DNA from: Comamonas thiooxydans
GTDB taxonomy: Bacteria; Pseudomonadota; Gammaproteobacteria; Burkholderiales; Burkholderiaceae_C
Assembly (NCBI RefSeq): GCF_000964545.1
Contig: NZ_BBVD01000001.1
Location: forward strand, 62,001 to 126,000
Direction of reading: 5' to 3'
DNA length: 64,000 bases
Both the position numbers and the translations under genes were made by a program. Shown piece by piece: positions 35,327-44,150 of this stretch. Positions within the stretch are counted from its first letter, which is position 1; each line of letters starts with the position of its first letter. The notes under the pieces are model-generated. The model was not told the DNA's origin, did no database searches, and saw nothing but the letters and a program-made list of their open reading frames with translations.

Positions 35327-36331
35327 TCAGTTGGTCTGGATACCTGCAGCCTTGATGATCTGGGCGTTGGACCTGGACTCGACCTCGATCTGCTTGGCAA
35401 AGTCCGCAGCCTTGCCGCCGGTAGGCACATTGTCAGTGGCTTCCAGGCGCTGACGGATCTCGGGCAGCGCCAGCGCCTTGTTCACCTCGGCATTCAGGCG
35501 AGCCAGCACGGGGGCGGGCACACCTGCGGGAGCGAAGATGCCGAAGACCGATGTGGTGTTGGCGTTCTTGTAACCCAGCTCGGCCAGCGTGGGCACCTGG
35601 GGCAGCGAGTCCAGACGCGCCGGAGCTCCCACGGCCAGGGCCTTGAACTTGCCGGCCTTGATATGCTGCATCACGGCTGGGCCGGCATTCGTGGACAACA
35701 CTTCGAACTGTGCACTCAGGCCGTCATTGAGCTGCTGGCCACCGCCCTTGTAAGGCACATGGGTGATCTGAACCTTGCCCTGATCGGCAATCTGCTCGAG
35801 CATGATGTGGCCCAGCGAGGCCAGACCGGCCGTGGCCCAGCGCACATCGCCGGGGTGGGCCTTGGCCTGGGTCATCAGCTCGGGAAAGCTCTTGGCTGCC
35901 AGACGGGTCGTTCCCAGCAGCAGCACGGGCGAATACATCACGCTGACCACGGGAACAATATCCTTGTGCGGATCGAACAGCGGCTTGCCCAGATGGGGGC
36001 TCAGCGTCAGCGGGCTGATGGACGAAAAGCCCAGCGTATAGCCATCGGGGTTGGACTTGGCGACCTGGTCCAGGCCAATCGCGCCACCCGCACCGGCCTT
36101 GTTGTCGATCACCACCGACTGACCCAGCGACTGTGACAGCTTTTCACCCAGTGCACGGGCCACCACATCGCTCACACCACCGGCAGGGTAGGACACCACC
36201 AGACGAATGGGACGGCTGGGCCAGCCAGCCGCGTCGGCTTTGTCGGCCGCCTGGACATTCAGGGACAAGGTGGCAGGCAGCACGGCTGCCAGGGCACAGG
36301 TCAGCATGCTGCGACGCAGAAAGTTAGTCAT
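35327..36331 (-). CDS. Bug-family (TctC) periplasmic solute receptor
   Basis: This 334-residue protein has a signal peptide (cleavage near VQA/AD, about residue 28) and the Bug motifs WPSRPIRLVVSYPAGGVSD, AGAGGAIG and VPYKGGGQQL. Bug receptors bind carboxylates and aromatics for tripartite tricarboxylate transporters. No TctA/TctB permease genes lie nearby, so this is an orphan receptor, as is common in this family. The start at 36331 fits the signal peptide. Confidence 0.9.
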   Translation of the reverse strand: MTNFLRRSMLTCALAAVLPATLSLNVQAADKADAAGWPSRPIRLVVSYPAGGVSDVVARALGEKLSQSLGQSVVIDNKAGAGGAIGLDQVAKSNPDGYTLGFSSISPLTLSPHLGKPLFDPHKDIVPVVSVMYSPVLLLGTTRLAAKSFPELMTQAKAHPGDVRWATAGLASLGHIMLEQIADQGKVQITHVPYKGGGQQLNDGLSAQFEVLSTNAGPAVMQHIKAGKFKALAVGAPARLDSLPQVPTLAELGYKNANTTSVFGIFAPAGVPAPVLARLNAEVNKALALPEIRQRLEATDNVPTGGKAADFAKQIEVESRSNAQIIKAAGIQTN

Positions 36332-36555
36332 CACTCGAAATCCAAAAATCAAGACCTGCATTTTTGACCAAAGTGAATTCCCCGGTTGATTTGGACGACG
36401 ATTCGTCAATTCACCGGACAGAAAACATCAAAATAAAACTTCAAACATTCAAATAGACCAACACTCCAACTGACCAACACCTTCATCGACATGTCGCAAT
36501 GACGCCCGCAAGGCTTGCCGCTAGACTGCAGCAATCTCCACAAAGAAAGCGCCCC

Positions 36556-37206
36556 ATGGCAGAAAAACAACCTCTATCCCGTCGCTCCATCTTGCTGCGA
36601 AGCGGTGCTGCGGGCGCTGCACTGGGCGCCATGGCTCTGCCCGCCGCGGCCACACGCAAGGCCTCCCGCACCTGCGTGCTCGATGGCCTGCAGCCCGCAG
36701 TGCTCACCATCAGCGGCCCCGGTGTGCAGGCCAATCGCGGCAAGCCGCAGGCCGTGGCGGACCGCATGCTGATCATCCATGGCTATCTGTTTGATGCAGC
36801 CTGGTCCTGTGGCATGGATGCGCTCAACAGCCTGGAGCAGCAGACGCTCAGGACCACGCTGGAATACGACGAAGCCGAGCACAGCCTGCAAGGCCCGCTG
36901 CTGGAGCAGGTGCTGCAGGCCGCCGGCGTGGATGTAGGCCAGGCCATGGCGCGCGGCCTGCAACTGACTTTGCAGGGCATAGATGGCTATCGCAGCCAGA
37001 TACCGCTGGCCCAGGCCGTGCGCTGGCGCATGCTGATTGCCACCCAGCTGGACGGCGTGCCGCTGGCAATGGGCGGCGTGGGCCCGCTCTGGGCCATTTT
37101 TGCAGCCCATCAGATTCCGGAGCTCGGCCAGTTGCCCGTCAAGCAGCGCTTTCCTGCCGCCGTCTGGGGGCTGTACCACCTGCAGCTTGGCAGCGCGACG
37201 ACCTAG
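36556..37206 (+). CDS. Tat-exported protein of the molybdopterin-binding oxidoreductase fold
   Basis: This 216-residue protein begins with a twin-arginine signal (SRRSILLRSGAAGAALG). The mature part resembles the sulfite-oxidase-type molybdopterin domain in a short, divergent form (LIIHGYLFDAAWS, LQGIDGYRSQIPL, MLIATQLDGVPLAMGGVGPLWAIF). The cysteine that ligates molybdenum in sulfite oxidases is not evident, so cofactor binding is uncertain. It is convergent with xerD, eight bases apart. Confidence 0.65.
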   Translation: MAEKQPLSRRSILLRSGAAGAALGAMALPAAATRKASRTCVLDGLQPAVLTISGPGVQANRGKPQAVADRMLIIHGYLFDAAWSCGMDALNSLEQQTLRTTLEYDEAEHSLQGPLLEQVLQAAGVDVGQAMARGLQLTLQGIDGYRSQIPLAQAVRWRMLIATQLDGVPLAMGGVGPLWAIFAAHQIPELGQLPVKQRFPAAVWGLYHLQLGSATT

Positions 37207-37214
37207 GTAGCGGC

Positions 37215-38171
37215 TCAGCCGCGCGGGTGATGCTCGGCATGCAGAGCTTTGAGCCGCTCGCGCGCCACATGGGTGTAGATGGTGGTGGTGGAGATATCGG
37301 CATGCCCCAGCAGCATCTGCACCACGCGAAGGTCGGCGCCATGGTTGAGCAGATGGGTGGCAAACGCATGGCGCAGCGTATGTGGCGACAGCGGCGAGTT
37401 CACACCTGCAATCTGCGCGCATTTCTTGACGATGACCCAGAACATCACGCGACTCATGCCCGCGCCGCGCTGGGTCACAAACACCTCCTCGGTCTGCTGC
37501 CCTCCCAGAATCGCCGCTCGCGCCTGCTGCAGATAGCGCTCCAGCCAGTGCTGCGCCTCCTGACCAAACGGCACCAGCCGCTCCTTGCGCCCCTTGCCCG
37601 TCACGCGCAGCACGCCCGAGCGCAGGTCCAGCTCATGCATGCGCACGCCCACCAGTTCGCTGACGCGCAGACCGCTGGCATACATCAGCTCCAACATGGC
37701 GCGATCGCGCAAGCCCAGCGGGCTGTCCACATCGGGCGCATCGAGCAGGGCCTCCACCTGCTCCTGGGTCAGGGTCTTGGGCATGCGCGGCGGCTGCTTG
37801 GCCGCCAGCATGCGCACCGTGGGGTCGGCAGCGATGCGCTTTTCACGCAGCGCCCAGTGAAAGTAGCGACGCAACACCGTCAGCCTGCGGTTCGAGGAGG
37901 TGGCCTTGGTGCCCTCCACACGGGCCGTGAAATAGCCCTGCAGATCGGCTTCCTGCGCAGCATCCAGCGCCTTGGGCGGCTGCAGCCGCGCCAGCCAGCG
38001 CGCAGCCGCTGTCAGGTCACGCCGATAGGCGGACAGGGTATTGCGCGAAAGCCCGTCCTCCAGCAGCAGGGCATCGATGAACTGATCGAGCGCATGCTGG
38101 CTCTGCGGCAAGGGCTGCGGCCAGTCATCGGGAATCTGCGGTTTGCGGGCTTTTTTAGGAGTGTCGGACAT
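37215..38171 (-). CDS. xerD: Site-specific tyrosine recombinase XerD
   Basis: This 318-residue recombinase has the N-terminal SAM-like DNA-binding domain and a catalytic domain with Arg in ASGLRVSEL, HTLRHAFA, the second His in LGHADIST and the nucleophilic Tyr in TIYTHV. With XerC it resolves chromosome dimers at dif. Length and the usual XerD ending support a chromosomal housekeeping recombinase; there are no element ends nearby to suggest an integrase. Confidence 0.92.
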   Translation of the reverse strand: MSDTPKKARKPQIPDDWPQPLPQSQHALDQFIDALLLEDGLSRNTLSAYRRDLTAAARWLARLQPPKALDAAQEADLQGYFTARVEGTKATSSNRRLTVLRRYFHWALREKRIAADPTVRMLAAKQPPRMPKTLTQEQVEALLDAPDVDSPLGLRDRAMLELMYASGLRVSELVGVRMHELDLRSGVLRVTGKGRKERLVPFGQEAQHWLERYLQQARAAILGGQQTEEVFVTQRGAGMSRVMFWVIVKKCAQIAGVNSPLSPHTLRHAFATHLLNHGADLRVVQMLLGHADISTTTIYTHVARERLKALHAEHHPRG

Positions 38172-38274
38172 GGAGCTAGCGTACACGCTGGCGAGGATGC
38201 ACCGAACTGAAATCAGCTCGGTGCACCATGAAGATCAGGGTCAGATACCGGCAATGGCAAGTGCTGTGCCTGCT

Positions 38275-39159
38275 TCAGCTGATGCCGGCTGACGGGCCAT
38301 CGAAAGCCTCGGCCAGGAACTGCGCAACCGCTCTCACCCTAGCCGTGCGCTGCAGATCGGGATGCATGACCTGCCAGACTTCGTAGTCGTTCGGACGTCG
38401 GCGTTGCGGCCAGATACGCACCAGGCCTTCGCGCTCCCCCATCCACAACGGCATTTCCCCAATCCCGATGCCTGCAGCAACCGCCTTGCGCACGAGGAGA
38501 CTGGAGCGGACCGACATGGCAATCCTGGCCTGACGTGCCGGCACTCCGGCCATGCTCAGTAGCGGACTCTGCTCCAGATAAGGCCCGTATGCCACCAGAT
38601 GGTGACCGCGCAACTCGTCTTCAGGGGCGGGCTCGCCAAAGCGAGCCAGATAACTCGTGCTTGCGAACAGCCCCACAGGCCACGAAGCCACACGGCGAAC
38701 CACCAGCTCCGGGGTATCAGGCCTGACGTTGCGAAAAGCAATATCCGCCTGCCGACGACCGAGGCTCAGCAACTGGGTGGAGACTTCCAGATCCACGCGG
38801 ATATTCGGCCAGTGCTGCTGCAAACGCTCCACAGCGGGAAGCAACAGGTCAATAGCGATGGAGTCGGTGCTTGTCACGCGCACCAGCCCACCGGGATTTT
38901 CATCCTGACCCTCGATCTTGGTGCGCAAGTCCAGGGCCGCACTCTCCATACGCTTTGCCGCAGCCAGTGCCACCTCGCCAGCGGCCGTGAGCAGGTATCC
39001 ATCCTTGGCCCGCAAAAACAGCTTTGCCCCCAGCTCGGACTCCAGCGCATTCAGGCGTCGCCCGACCGTTGCCTGATCAATGCCCAGGCTGCGCGCTGCG
39101 GCGCGCAATGAGTGCGTACGGCTCAGGGCGAGAAAGATGCGGGTATCGTCCCAGTTCAT
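38275..39159 (-). CDS. LysR-family transcriptional regulator
   Basis: This 294-residue regulator starts MNWDDTRIFLALSRTHSLRAAARSLG, an N-terminal winged helix (to about residue 62) typical of LysR proteins, followed by a substrate-binding-like effector domain. It is divergent from a quinone-oxidoreductase-type gene, with a perfect palindrome in between, the classical layout for a LysR regulator controlling its neighbour and itself. Confidence 0.9.
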   Translation of the reverse strand: MNWDDTRIFLALSRTHSLRAAARSLGIDQATVGRRLNALESELGAKLFLRAKDGYLLTAAGEVALAAAKRMESAALDLRTKIEGQDENPGGLVRVTSTDSIAIDLLLPAVERLQQHWPNIRVDLEVSTQLLSLGRRQADIAFRNVRPDTPELVVRRVASWPVGLFASTSYLARFGEPAPEDELRGHHLVAYGPYLEQSPLLSMAGVPARQARIAMSVRSSLLVRKAVAAGIGIGEMPLWMGEREGLVRIWPQRRRPNDYEVWQVMHPDLQRTARVRAVAQFLAEAFDGPSAGIS

Positions 39160-39169
39160 GGCTCATCAG

Positions 39170-39189
39170 TTGATGCAAATTTGCATCAA
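39170..39189. promoter_or_regulatory. Perfect 20-bp palindrome, probable LysR operator
   Basis: TTGATGCAAATTTGCATCAA is a perfect inverted repeat 10 bases from the LysR gene start and 80 bases from the oxidoreductase start. Its place in the divergent spacer fits an autoregulatory LysR binding site. Confidence 0.75.
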
Positions 39190-39269
39190 TGTAGAGCGAA
39201 ATCGCTGCATTGCAAACAAAGCTTTGCGTCGTAATCTTCAGCGCTCAAAGATATTTCGAGAACGACGCT

Positions 39270-40316
39270 ATGCCCACCTTTTTGACAGACTCCATCCCCG
39301 CAGCAAAGCCCACCACCATGCAGGCCATCGTTTTTGACGATTTTGGCGGGCCCGAGGTGCTGGTGGCCCGCGAGCTGCCGGCTCCTGAGCTTCGCCCCCA
39401 CGACTTGCTGGTACGCAACGCCTCCATCGGCGTCAATCGTGCCGACCTCTATCACCGCAAGGGCGCCTATGGCCGAGCTTCCTTTGGTGACGCAGACACC
39501 ATGGGCCTGGAGATCGCCGGAACCGTGATCGAGGCCGGTCCCTTGGTGCAGGGCTTCTCCGTGGGCGACCGGGTCATGGGCATCGTGGGCGGCGGCGCTT
39601 ATGCCGAGATTTCGCGCATAGACCACCGCATGGCGATACATGTCCCCGGGAATCTGGACCTGGTGGATGCCGGTGCGATACCCGAGGTGTTCGTGACCGC
39701 ACACGAGGCCCTGTTTCATCTGGCTGGCTTGCGCGCCGGCGAGTCGGTGCTGATCCATGCGGCAGCGGGTGGTGTCGGATCGGCCGCCGTTCAGCTTGCA
39801 CATGCTGCCGGCGCCCGGGTTTTTGCGACGGCCAGCGGCGACAAGCGCGAAGCGGTCCTGGGTTTCGGAGCCGATGTCTTCATCGACTATCGCAGCGAGG
39901 ACTTCCAAACCGTGGTGGCCCAGGCCACCGACGGCAAAGGCGTGGACATCGTGATCGATTTCGTCGGTGCCCCCTACCTGGAGCCCAATGTGCGATCGCT
40001 GGCCGTCGGCGGGCGCATGGTGATGGTGGGCCTGCTGGGCGGCTCCCAGGGCGCTGCATTGCCCATGGACCTGGTGCTGTACCGCCATCTGCGGATCTTC
40101 GGAACCGTGATGAAGTCACGCCCGCCCGAAGTCAAGCAGGCGATGGTCCAGCGCTTTGCCCAGCGATGGCTTGGTGCATTGGAGAGTGGAGCGATACGGC
40201 CCGTGATCGATAGCTCCTTCGCTTTGGCAGATGCTGCTGGGGCGCACAGACATATGGAGTCCGGGGTCAGCATCGGCAAGATTCTGTTGCTGCCTGGGCA
40301 GCGGAAAATAATATAA
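39270..40316 (+). CDS. Zinc-independent NADPH:quinone oxidoreductase family protein
   Basis: This 348-residue medium-chain dehydrogenase/reductase shows the N-terminal GroES-like fold (FGGPEVLVARELP, IGVNRADLYHRKG), the nucleotide-binding AAAGGVGSAAVQLA and IDFVGAPYL. It lacks the structural-zinc cysteine cluster, so it belongs with the quinone oxidoreductases (QOR/PIG3-like). The start at 39270 fits the family. It is probably controlled by the divergent LysR regulator. Confidence 0.88.
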   Translation: MPTFLTDSIPAAKPTTMQAIVFDDFGGPEVLVARELPAPELRPHDLLVRNASIGVNRADLYHRKGAYGRASFGDADTMGLEIAGTVIEAGPLVQGFSVGDRVMGIVGGGAYAEISRIDHRMAIHVPGNLDLVDAGAIPEVFVTAHEALFHLAGLRAGESVLIHAAAGGVGSAAVQLAHAAGARVFATASGDKREAVLGFGADVFIDYRSEDFQTVVAQATDGKGVDIVIDFVGAPYLEPNVRSLAVGGRMVMVGLLGGSQGAALPMDLVLYRHLRIFGTVMKSRPPEVKQAMVQRFAQRWLGALESGAIRPVIDSSFALADAAGAHRHMESGVSIGKILLLPGQRKII

Positions 40317-40323
40317 AAAAACA

Positions 40324-40356
40324 AAGCCCGAATCGCCTCAAAGGCAATTCGGGCTT
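40324..40356. terminator. Terminator, oriented mainly for the minus-strand gene
   Basis: AAGCCCGAAT pairs with ATTCGGGCTT around a 13-base loop. An A run at 40314-40320 becomes the T tract for transcription of the Bug receptor gene on the minus strand. It also lies just beyond the oxidoreductase stop. Confidence 0.88.
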
Positions 40357-40393
40357 GCGGTATCCGCTACTGTATCGGCAGCAGATCAGCTGC

Positions 40394-41374
40394 TTAGTCC
40401 AGTGTCAGCTTCTGCTTGGCCACGACCTGCTTGTAGGTTTCGAACTCTTCCTTCAGTTCCTTGGCGAACTCCTGAGGAGAGTTGCCCACCACCAGCGAGC
40501 CGGTGTCTTCGATGCGCTTCTTGACCGCGGGGTCCTGCAGCACCTTCTTCACTGCGGCATTGATCTTGTCGACCATGGCCTTGTCCATGCCCTTGGGGCC
40601 CAGAATGCCGTAGGAAGCCATGCGATTGACCTGGGGCAGACCCACTTCCTTGAAGGTGGGCACGTCAGGCAGCACGGCCAGACGCTGGGGAGCTGCCACG
40701 GCGATGGCCTTGAGGCGGTTGTCCTTGATGAAAGGCAGTGCCGAAGGCAGGTTGTCCAGAATCATGGGGATCTGGCCGGCAACCGCGTCGTTCAGGGCCG
40801 GGCCCGCGCCGCGATAAGGCACATGGGTCATCTGGATGCCGGTCAGCGACTTGTACAGCTCCATCAGCATGTGCTGGATGCCGCCCGTACCGGACGAGCC
40901 ATAGGAGTACTTGCCGGGATTGGCCTTGAGTTCGGCCTCGAAAGCCTTGTAGTTAGCCGCGCCGGGGAACTTGGGGTTCACGGCGATCACATTGGGCGTG
41001 GCCGCAATATTGATGATGGGCGTGAAGTCCGTCAGCGGGTTGTAGGGAGTCTTGGGGTTGATGGCCGGATTGGTGGCCATGGTCGACAGCGTGGAAATGC
41101 CCAGGTTGTAGCCGTCGGGCTTCTGGCGCGCGGTTTCCTGCGCACCGATGACGCCGCCGCCACCGCCCTTGTTGTCCACCACCACGGACTGACCCAGTTC
41201 CTTGCTCAGCGGCTCGGCGATCACACGCGCAATGATGTCGGTCGTGCCGCCTGCGGCGAAGGGCACCAGCAGCTTGATGGGCTTGGTGGGGTAGTTGGCC
41301 TCAGCCAACACACCGGTCGAGAAACCTACAGTTGCCAGAGCCATTGTCAGGCCCACGCACATACGACGATTCAT
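40394..41374 (-). CDS. Bug-family (TctC) periplasmic solute receptor
   Basis: This 326-residue protein has a signal peptide (cleavage near VLA/EA, about residue 24) and the Bug motifs YPTKPIKLLVPFAAGGTTD, GGGGGVIGA and HVPYRGAGPALND. It is another orphan receptor with no permease genes nearby. The start MNRRMCVG is supported by GGAGA upstream. Confidence 0.92.
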   Translation of the reverse strand: MNRRMCVGLTMALATVGFSTGVLAEANYPTKPIKLLVPFAAGGTTDIIARVIAEPLSKELGQSVVVDNKGGGGGVIGAQETARQKPDGYNLGISTLSTMATNPAINPKTPYNPLTDFTPIINIAATPNVIAVNPKFPGAANYKAFEAELKANPGKYSYGSSGTGGIQHMLMELYKSLTGIQMTHVPYRGAGPALNDAVAGQIPMILDNLPSALPFIKDNRLKAIAVAAPQRLAVLPDVPTFKEVGLPQVNRMASYGILGPKGMDKAMVDKINAAVKKVLQDPAVKKRIEDTGSLVVGNSPQEFAKELKEEFETYKQVVAKQKLTLD

Positions 41375-41610
41375 GAAGGGGTCTCCTTATGAGTTCTGAA
41401 ATTAACGGCTGATGGTACGTGCCGCAAAAAACCCGACACATTCTTGTTAGCCCTGATTTCTCAGTAATTACCCTAGATTCACACCATTTCCTTGAAGCGC
41501 ATCAAAGTTCAGCTCGAATGAGCCGAGCGACAACAGTAAGTACTACTACATAGAAACTTGGCGACAGCTTTCTCTCAGCAAACCTATGACCGGCCCTATG
41601 CTTACAGGCC

Positions 41611-42519
41611 GTGAACTATCTAGAACTGCTTTTTCCTGATTTCGCGCTCATCGTGCTGGGCTATGTGCTGTGCCGTTTCACGCCCATCAACCGCAGCGTC
41701 TGGCAAGCCGTGGAGCAGCTCGTCTACTACCTGCTGTTTCCGGTGCTGCTGTTTCACTCCATCACGCGCAACCCGATCCAGTGGGGCGACGCCAGCCAAT
41801 TGCTGGCTGCCGGTGTGCTGGGAGGCCTGCTGGGCATTGCGCTGACCTACAGCCTTCCGCACCTGCCTCTTCTTGGCCGGCGCATCGATGCACGCGGCTA
41901 TGCGGGAGCAGCGCAAGTGGCGTTTCGCTTCAACTCCTTTATCGCGCTGGCACTGGTTTCGCGCCTGGCAGGGCCGGACGGACTGCTCTATGTCTCGGTG
42001 CTGATCGGCGTATCCGTGCCGCTGTTCAATGTGGCCGCCGTCTGGCCCATGACGCGTGGCAGCGACCAGCATTTTGTCGGTCATCTGCTGCGCAATCCGC
42101 TGATCATCGCCACCGTCAGCGCCCTGCTGTTCAATGCCGCCGGACTGAAAATTCCGGCCCTGCTGGAAGCCCCCGTGGCACGCATCGGTGCGGCCTCGAT
42201 CGCACTGGGCCTGATGGCCGCCGGCGCCGGCCTCAAGCTCAGTGCTCTGGCCAGCAACAAGCTGCTGGCCAGCGAGTTGCTGCTGATACGCCATGCCATC
42301 CAGCCGCTGATCGCCTTTGCCATGGTTCAGCTGTTCCACCTCAACCAGCCGCAGGCGATTGCGCTGATGGCGTTCTCCAGCCTGCCTACTGCCTCGTCCT
42401 GCTATGTGCTGGCTGTGCGCATGGGCTATGAAGGCTCGTTTGTGGCCAGTCTGGTGTCGCTGTCCACGATGCTGGGCGTGCTCAGCCTGCCCTTCGGGCT
42501 CTGGCTGATCGGCATTTAA
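41611..42519 (+). CDS. AEC-family transporter (auxin efflux carrier type)
   Basis: This 302-residue membrane protein has about ten hydrophobic segments and the AEC fold, with N-terminal FPDFALIVLGYVLCRF and C-terminal FSSLPTASSCYVLAVRMGY. Bacterial members export or import organic acids such as malonate. The start is GTG at 41611; no better ATG exists downstream within the first segment. It stands alone. Confidence 0.82.
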   Translation: MNYLELLFPDFALIVLGYVLCRFTPINRSVWQAVEQLVYYLLFPVLLFHSITRNPIQWGDASQLLAAGVLGGLLGIALTYSLPHLPLLGRRIDARGYAGAAQVAFRFNSFIALALVSRLAGPDGLLYVSVLIGVSVPLFNVAAVWPMTRGSDQHFVGHLLRNPLIIATVSALLFNAAGLKIPALLEAPVARIGAASIALGLMAAGAGLKLSALASNKLLASELLLIRHAIQPLIAFAMVQLFHLNQPQAIALMAFSSLPTASSCYVLAVRMGYEGSFVASLVSLSTMLGVLSLPFGLWLIGI

Positions 42520-42524
42520 ATTTG

Positions 42525-42575
42525 ATAGCTTCTTGTACTTACTGAATAAGCGATAGGGGCCAATTTCACTAAAAG
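42525..42575. repeat. Short intergenic repeat, family 2
   Basis: ATAGCTTCTTGTACTTACTGAATAAGCG followed by GGGGCCAATTT matches the family 2 layout (ATAGCT box, central hairpin, GCCAATTT end). It lies between the convergent AEC and queG genes. Confidence 0.55.
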
Positions 42576-43646
42576 TCAGGCGCGCTGCGCCAGCGCCCAG
42601 GCCACATGCTCGGCCACCACGGGGTCGGGATGATCGGCCCGGCTCTGCAGCGCGGCCCTGAGTTCGGGCCTGCCGGTTTCGCGCCAGGCATTGCCCAGGG
42701 CCACGGCCACATTGCGCAGCCAGCGCACATGGCCAATGCGGCGGATGGGGCTGCCCTCGGTCACGCGCAAAAAAGTGGCTTCATCCCAGGCCAGGAAATG
42801 CACCAGTTGAGTGCCTGCCAGTCCGGCGCGGGCGTCGAAGTCCGGCAAGATGCTCGGATGGGCAAACTTGTTCCAGGGGCAGGCCAACTGGCAGTCATCG
42901 CAGCCATAGATGCGGTTGGCCATCAAGGGCCGCAGTTCCTCGGGAATGCTGCCCGCATGTTCGATGGTCAGATAGGAGATGCAGCGCCGCGCATCGACCT
43001 TGTGCGGCGCGATGATGGCGCCCGTGGGACAGGCGTCGATGCAGGACGAGCAGCTGCCGCAGTGCGCTGTGACGGGGACGGTGGGCTCTAGCGCAAAGTC
43101 CACATAGATTTCGCCCAGAAAGAACATCGATCCGGCCTCGCGGCTCAGCACCAGGGTGTGCTTGCCGCGCCAGCCCTGGCCGCTGCGGCTTGCCAGCTCG
43201 GCCTCCAGCACCGGGGCGGAGTCGGTAAAGGCACGGTGGCCGAACGGGCCTATTTCCTGTGCGATGCGCTCAGCCAGCTTCTGCAGGCGGTTGCGCAGCA
43301 CCTTGTGATAGTCACGGCCTCTGGCGTAGATGGAGACAATGCCTTCTTCGGGACGCTTGAGCCGATCCCATTCCACGGCCTGCCAGCCGTCCCCGGTCTC
43401 GCGCGGCAGATAATCCATGCGCGCGGTAATCACGCTCACCGTGCCGGGAACTAATTCCGCTGGCCGGGCTCGTTTCAAACCATGGGCCTGCATGTAATGC
43501 ATCTCGCCATGAAACCCTTGCGCCAACCATTGCAGCAAACCGGGTTCTGCCGAGGACAAATCCACGCCCGCCACGCCGATTTGGGAAAATCCCAGCTCGC
43601 GAGCCCAGGCTTGCATCAAAGGAACCAATTGACTGCTGCTCAACAT
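42576..43646 (-). CDS. queG: Epoxyqueuosine reductase QueG
   Basis: This 356-residue iron-sulfur and cobalamin enzyme reduces epoxyqueuosine to queuosine in tRNA. Two 4Fe-4S motifs are visible (CGSCSSCIDACPTGAI and CDDCQLACPWN), followed by a C-terminal HEAT-like region. The start MLSSSQLVP at 43646 gives the usual length. Its first 18 bases overlap the proposed start of tsaE on the opposite strand. Confidence 0.93.
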   Translation of the reverse strand: MLSSSQLVPLMQAWARELGFSQIGVAGVDLSSAEPGLLQWLAQGFHGEMHYMQAHGLKRARPAELVPGTVSVITARMDYLPRETGDGWQAVEWDRLKRPEEGIVSIYARGRDYHKVLRNRLQKLAERIAQEIGPFGHRAFTDSAPVLEAELASRSGQGWRGKHTLVLSREAGSMFFLGEIYVDFALEPTVPVTAHCGSCSSCIDACPTGAIIAPHKVDARRCISYLTIEHAGSIPEELRPLMANRIYGCDDCQLACPWNKFAHPSILPDFDARAGLAGTQLVHFLAWDEATFLRVTEGSPIRRIGHVRWLRNVAVALGNAWRETGRPELRAALQSRADHPDPVVAEHVAWALAQRA

Positions 43647-44150
43647 ACACCCCGAATTGTAGGAAGCGAGCCCACACCGGCGCTGGCGCAGTGCCAGATA
43701 CTCTGGCAAAGCGAACAAGATACCGAGCGCTTTGCCCGGCAACTGGCCGCCCTGCCCCAACTGCGCAACGCCTATGTGACCCTGCATGGCGACCTGGGTG
43801 CGGGCAAGACCACGTTGGTGCGTCACTGGCTGCGCGCCCTGGGCGTGCAGGGCCGCATCAAGAGCCCGACCTACGCAGTGGTGGAGCCGCATGAGGCTGG
43901 CGATCTCTCGATCTGGCACTTTGACTTCTACCGCTTCGACGATCCGCGTGAATGGGAAGATGCAGGTTTTCGTGACATTTTTGCCAGCGCCGGACTCAAG
44001 CTGGCAGAATGGCCTGAAAAGGCTGCAGCGGTTACACCTGTTGCGGATATAGCTATCCATATCGAAGCAATTGACGATGTGCAGCGACAGGTGACGCTCA
44101 AGGCCGGCACCCCCGCAGGCTGCACCGTGCTTGAAGCATTGACGGCATGA
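43629..44150 (+). CDS. tsaE: tRNA threonylcarbamoyladenosine biosynthesis protein TsaE
   Basis: The P-loop ATPase of t6A tRNA modification shows Walker A (GDLGAGKTTL), SPTYAVVEPH, FDFYRFDDPREW and LAEWPEKA. There is no ATG or GTG near the expected N-terminus. TTG at 43629 is proposed because AAAGGA lies just upstream, giving 173 residues; CTG at 43683 would give 155 residues, nearer E. coli TsaE. The start is therefore uncertain. The end overlaps amiC by four bases (ATGA). Confidence 0.88.
   Translation: MTAAQHTPRIVGSEPTPALAQCQILWQSEQDTERFARQLAALPQLRNAYVTLHGDLGAGKTTLVRHWLRALGVQGRIKSPTYAVVEPHEAGDLSIWHFDFYRFDDPREWEDAGFRDIFASAGLKLAEWPEKAAAVTPVADIAIHIEAIDDVQRQVTLKAGTPAGCTVLEALTA

Noticed and set aside
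37215..38171. XerD-type recombinase considered as an integrase marking a mobile element
   Set aside because: Sequence and length fit chromosomal XerD. There is no tRNA, direct repeat or cargo region nearby.
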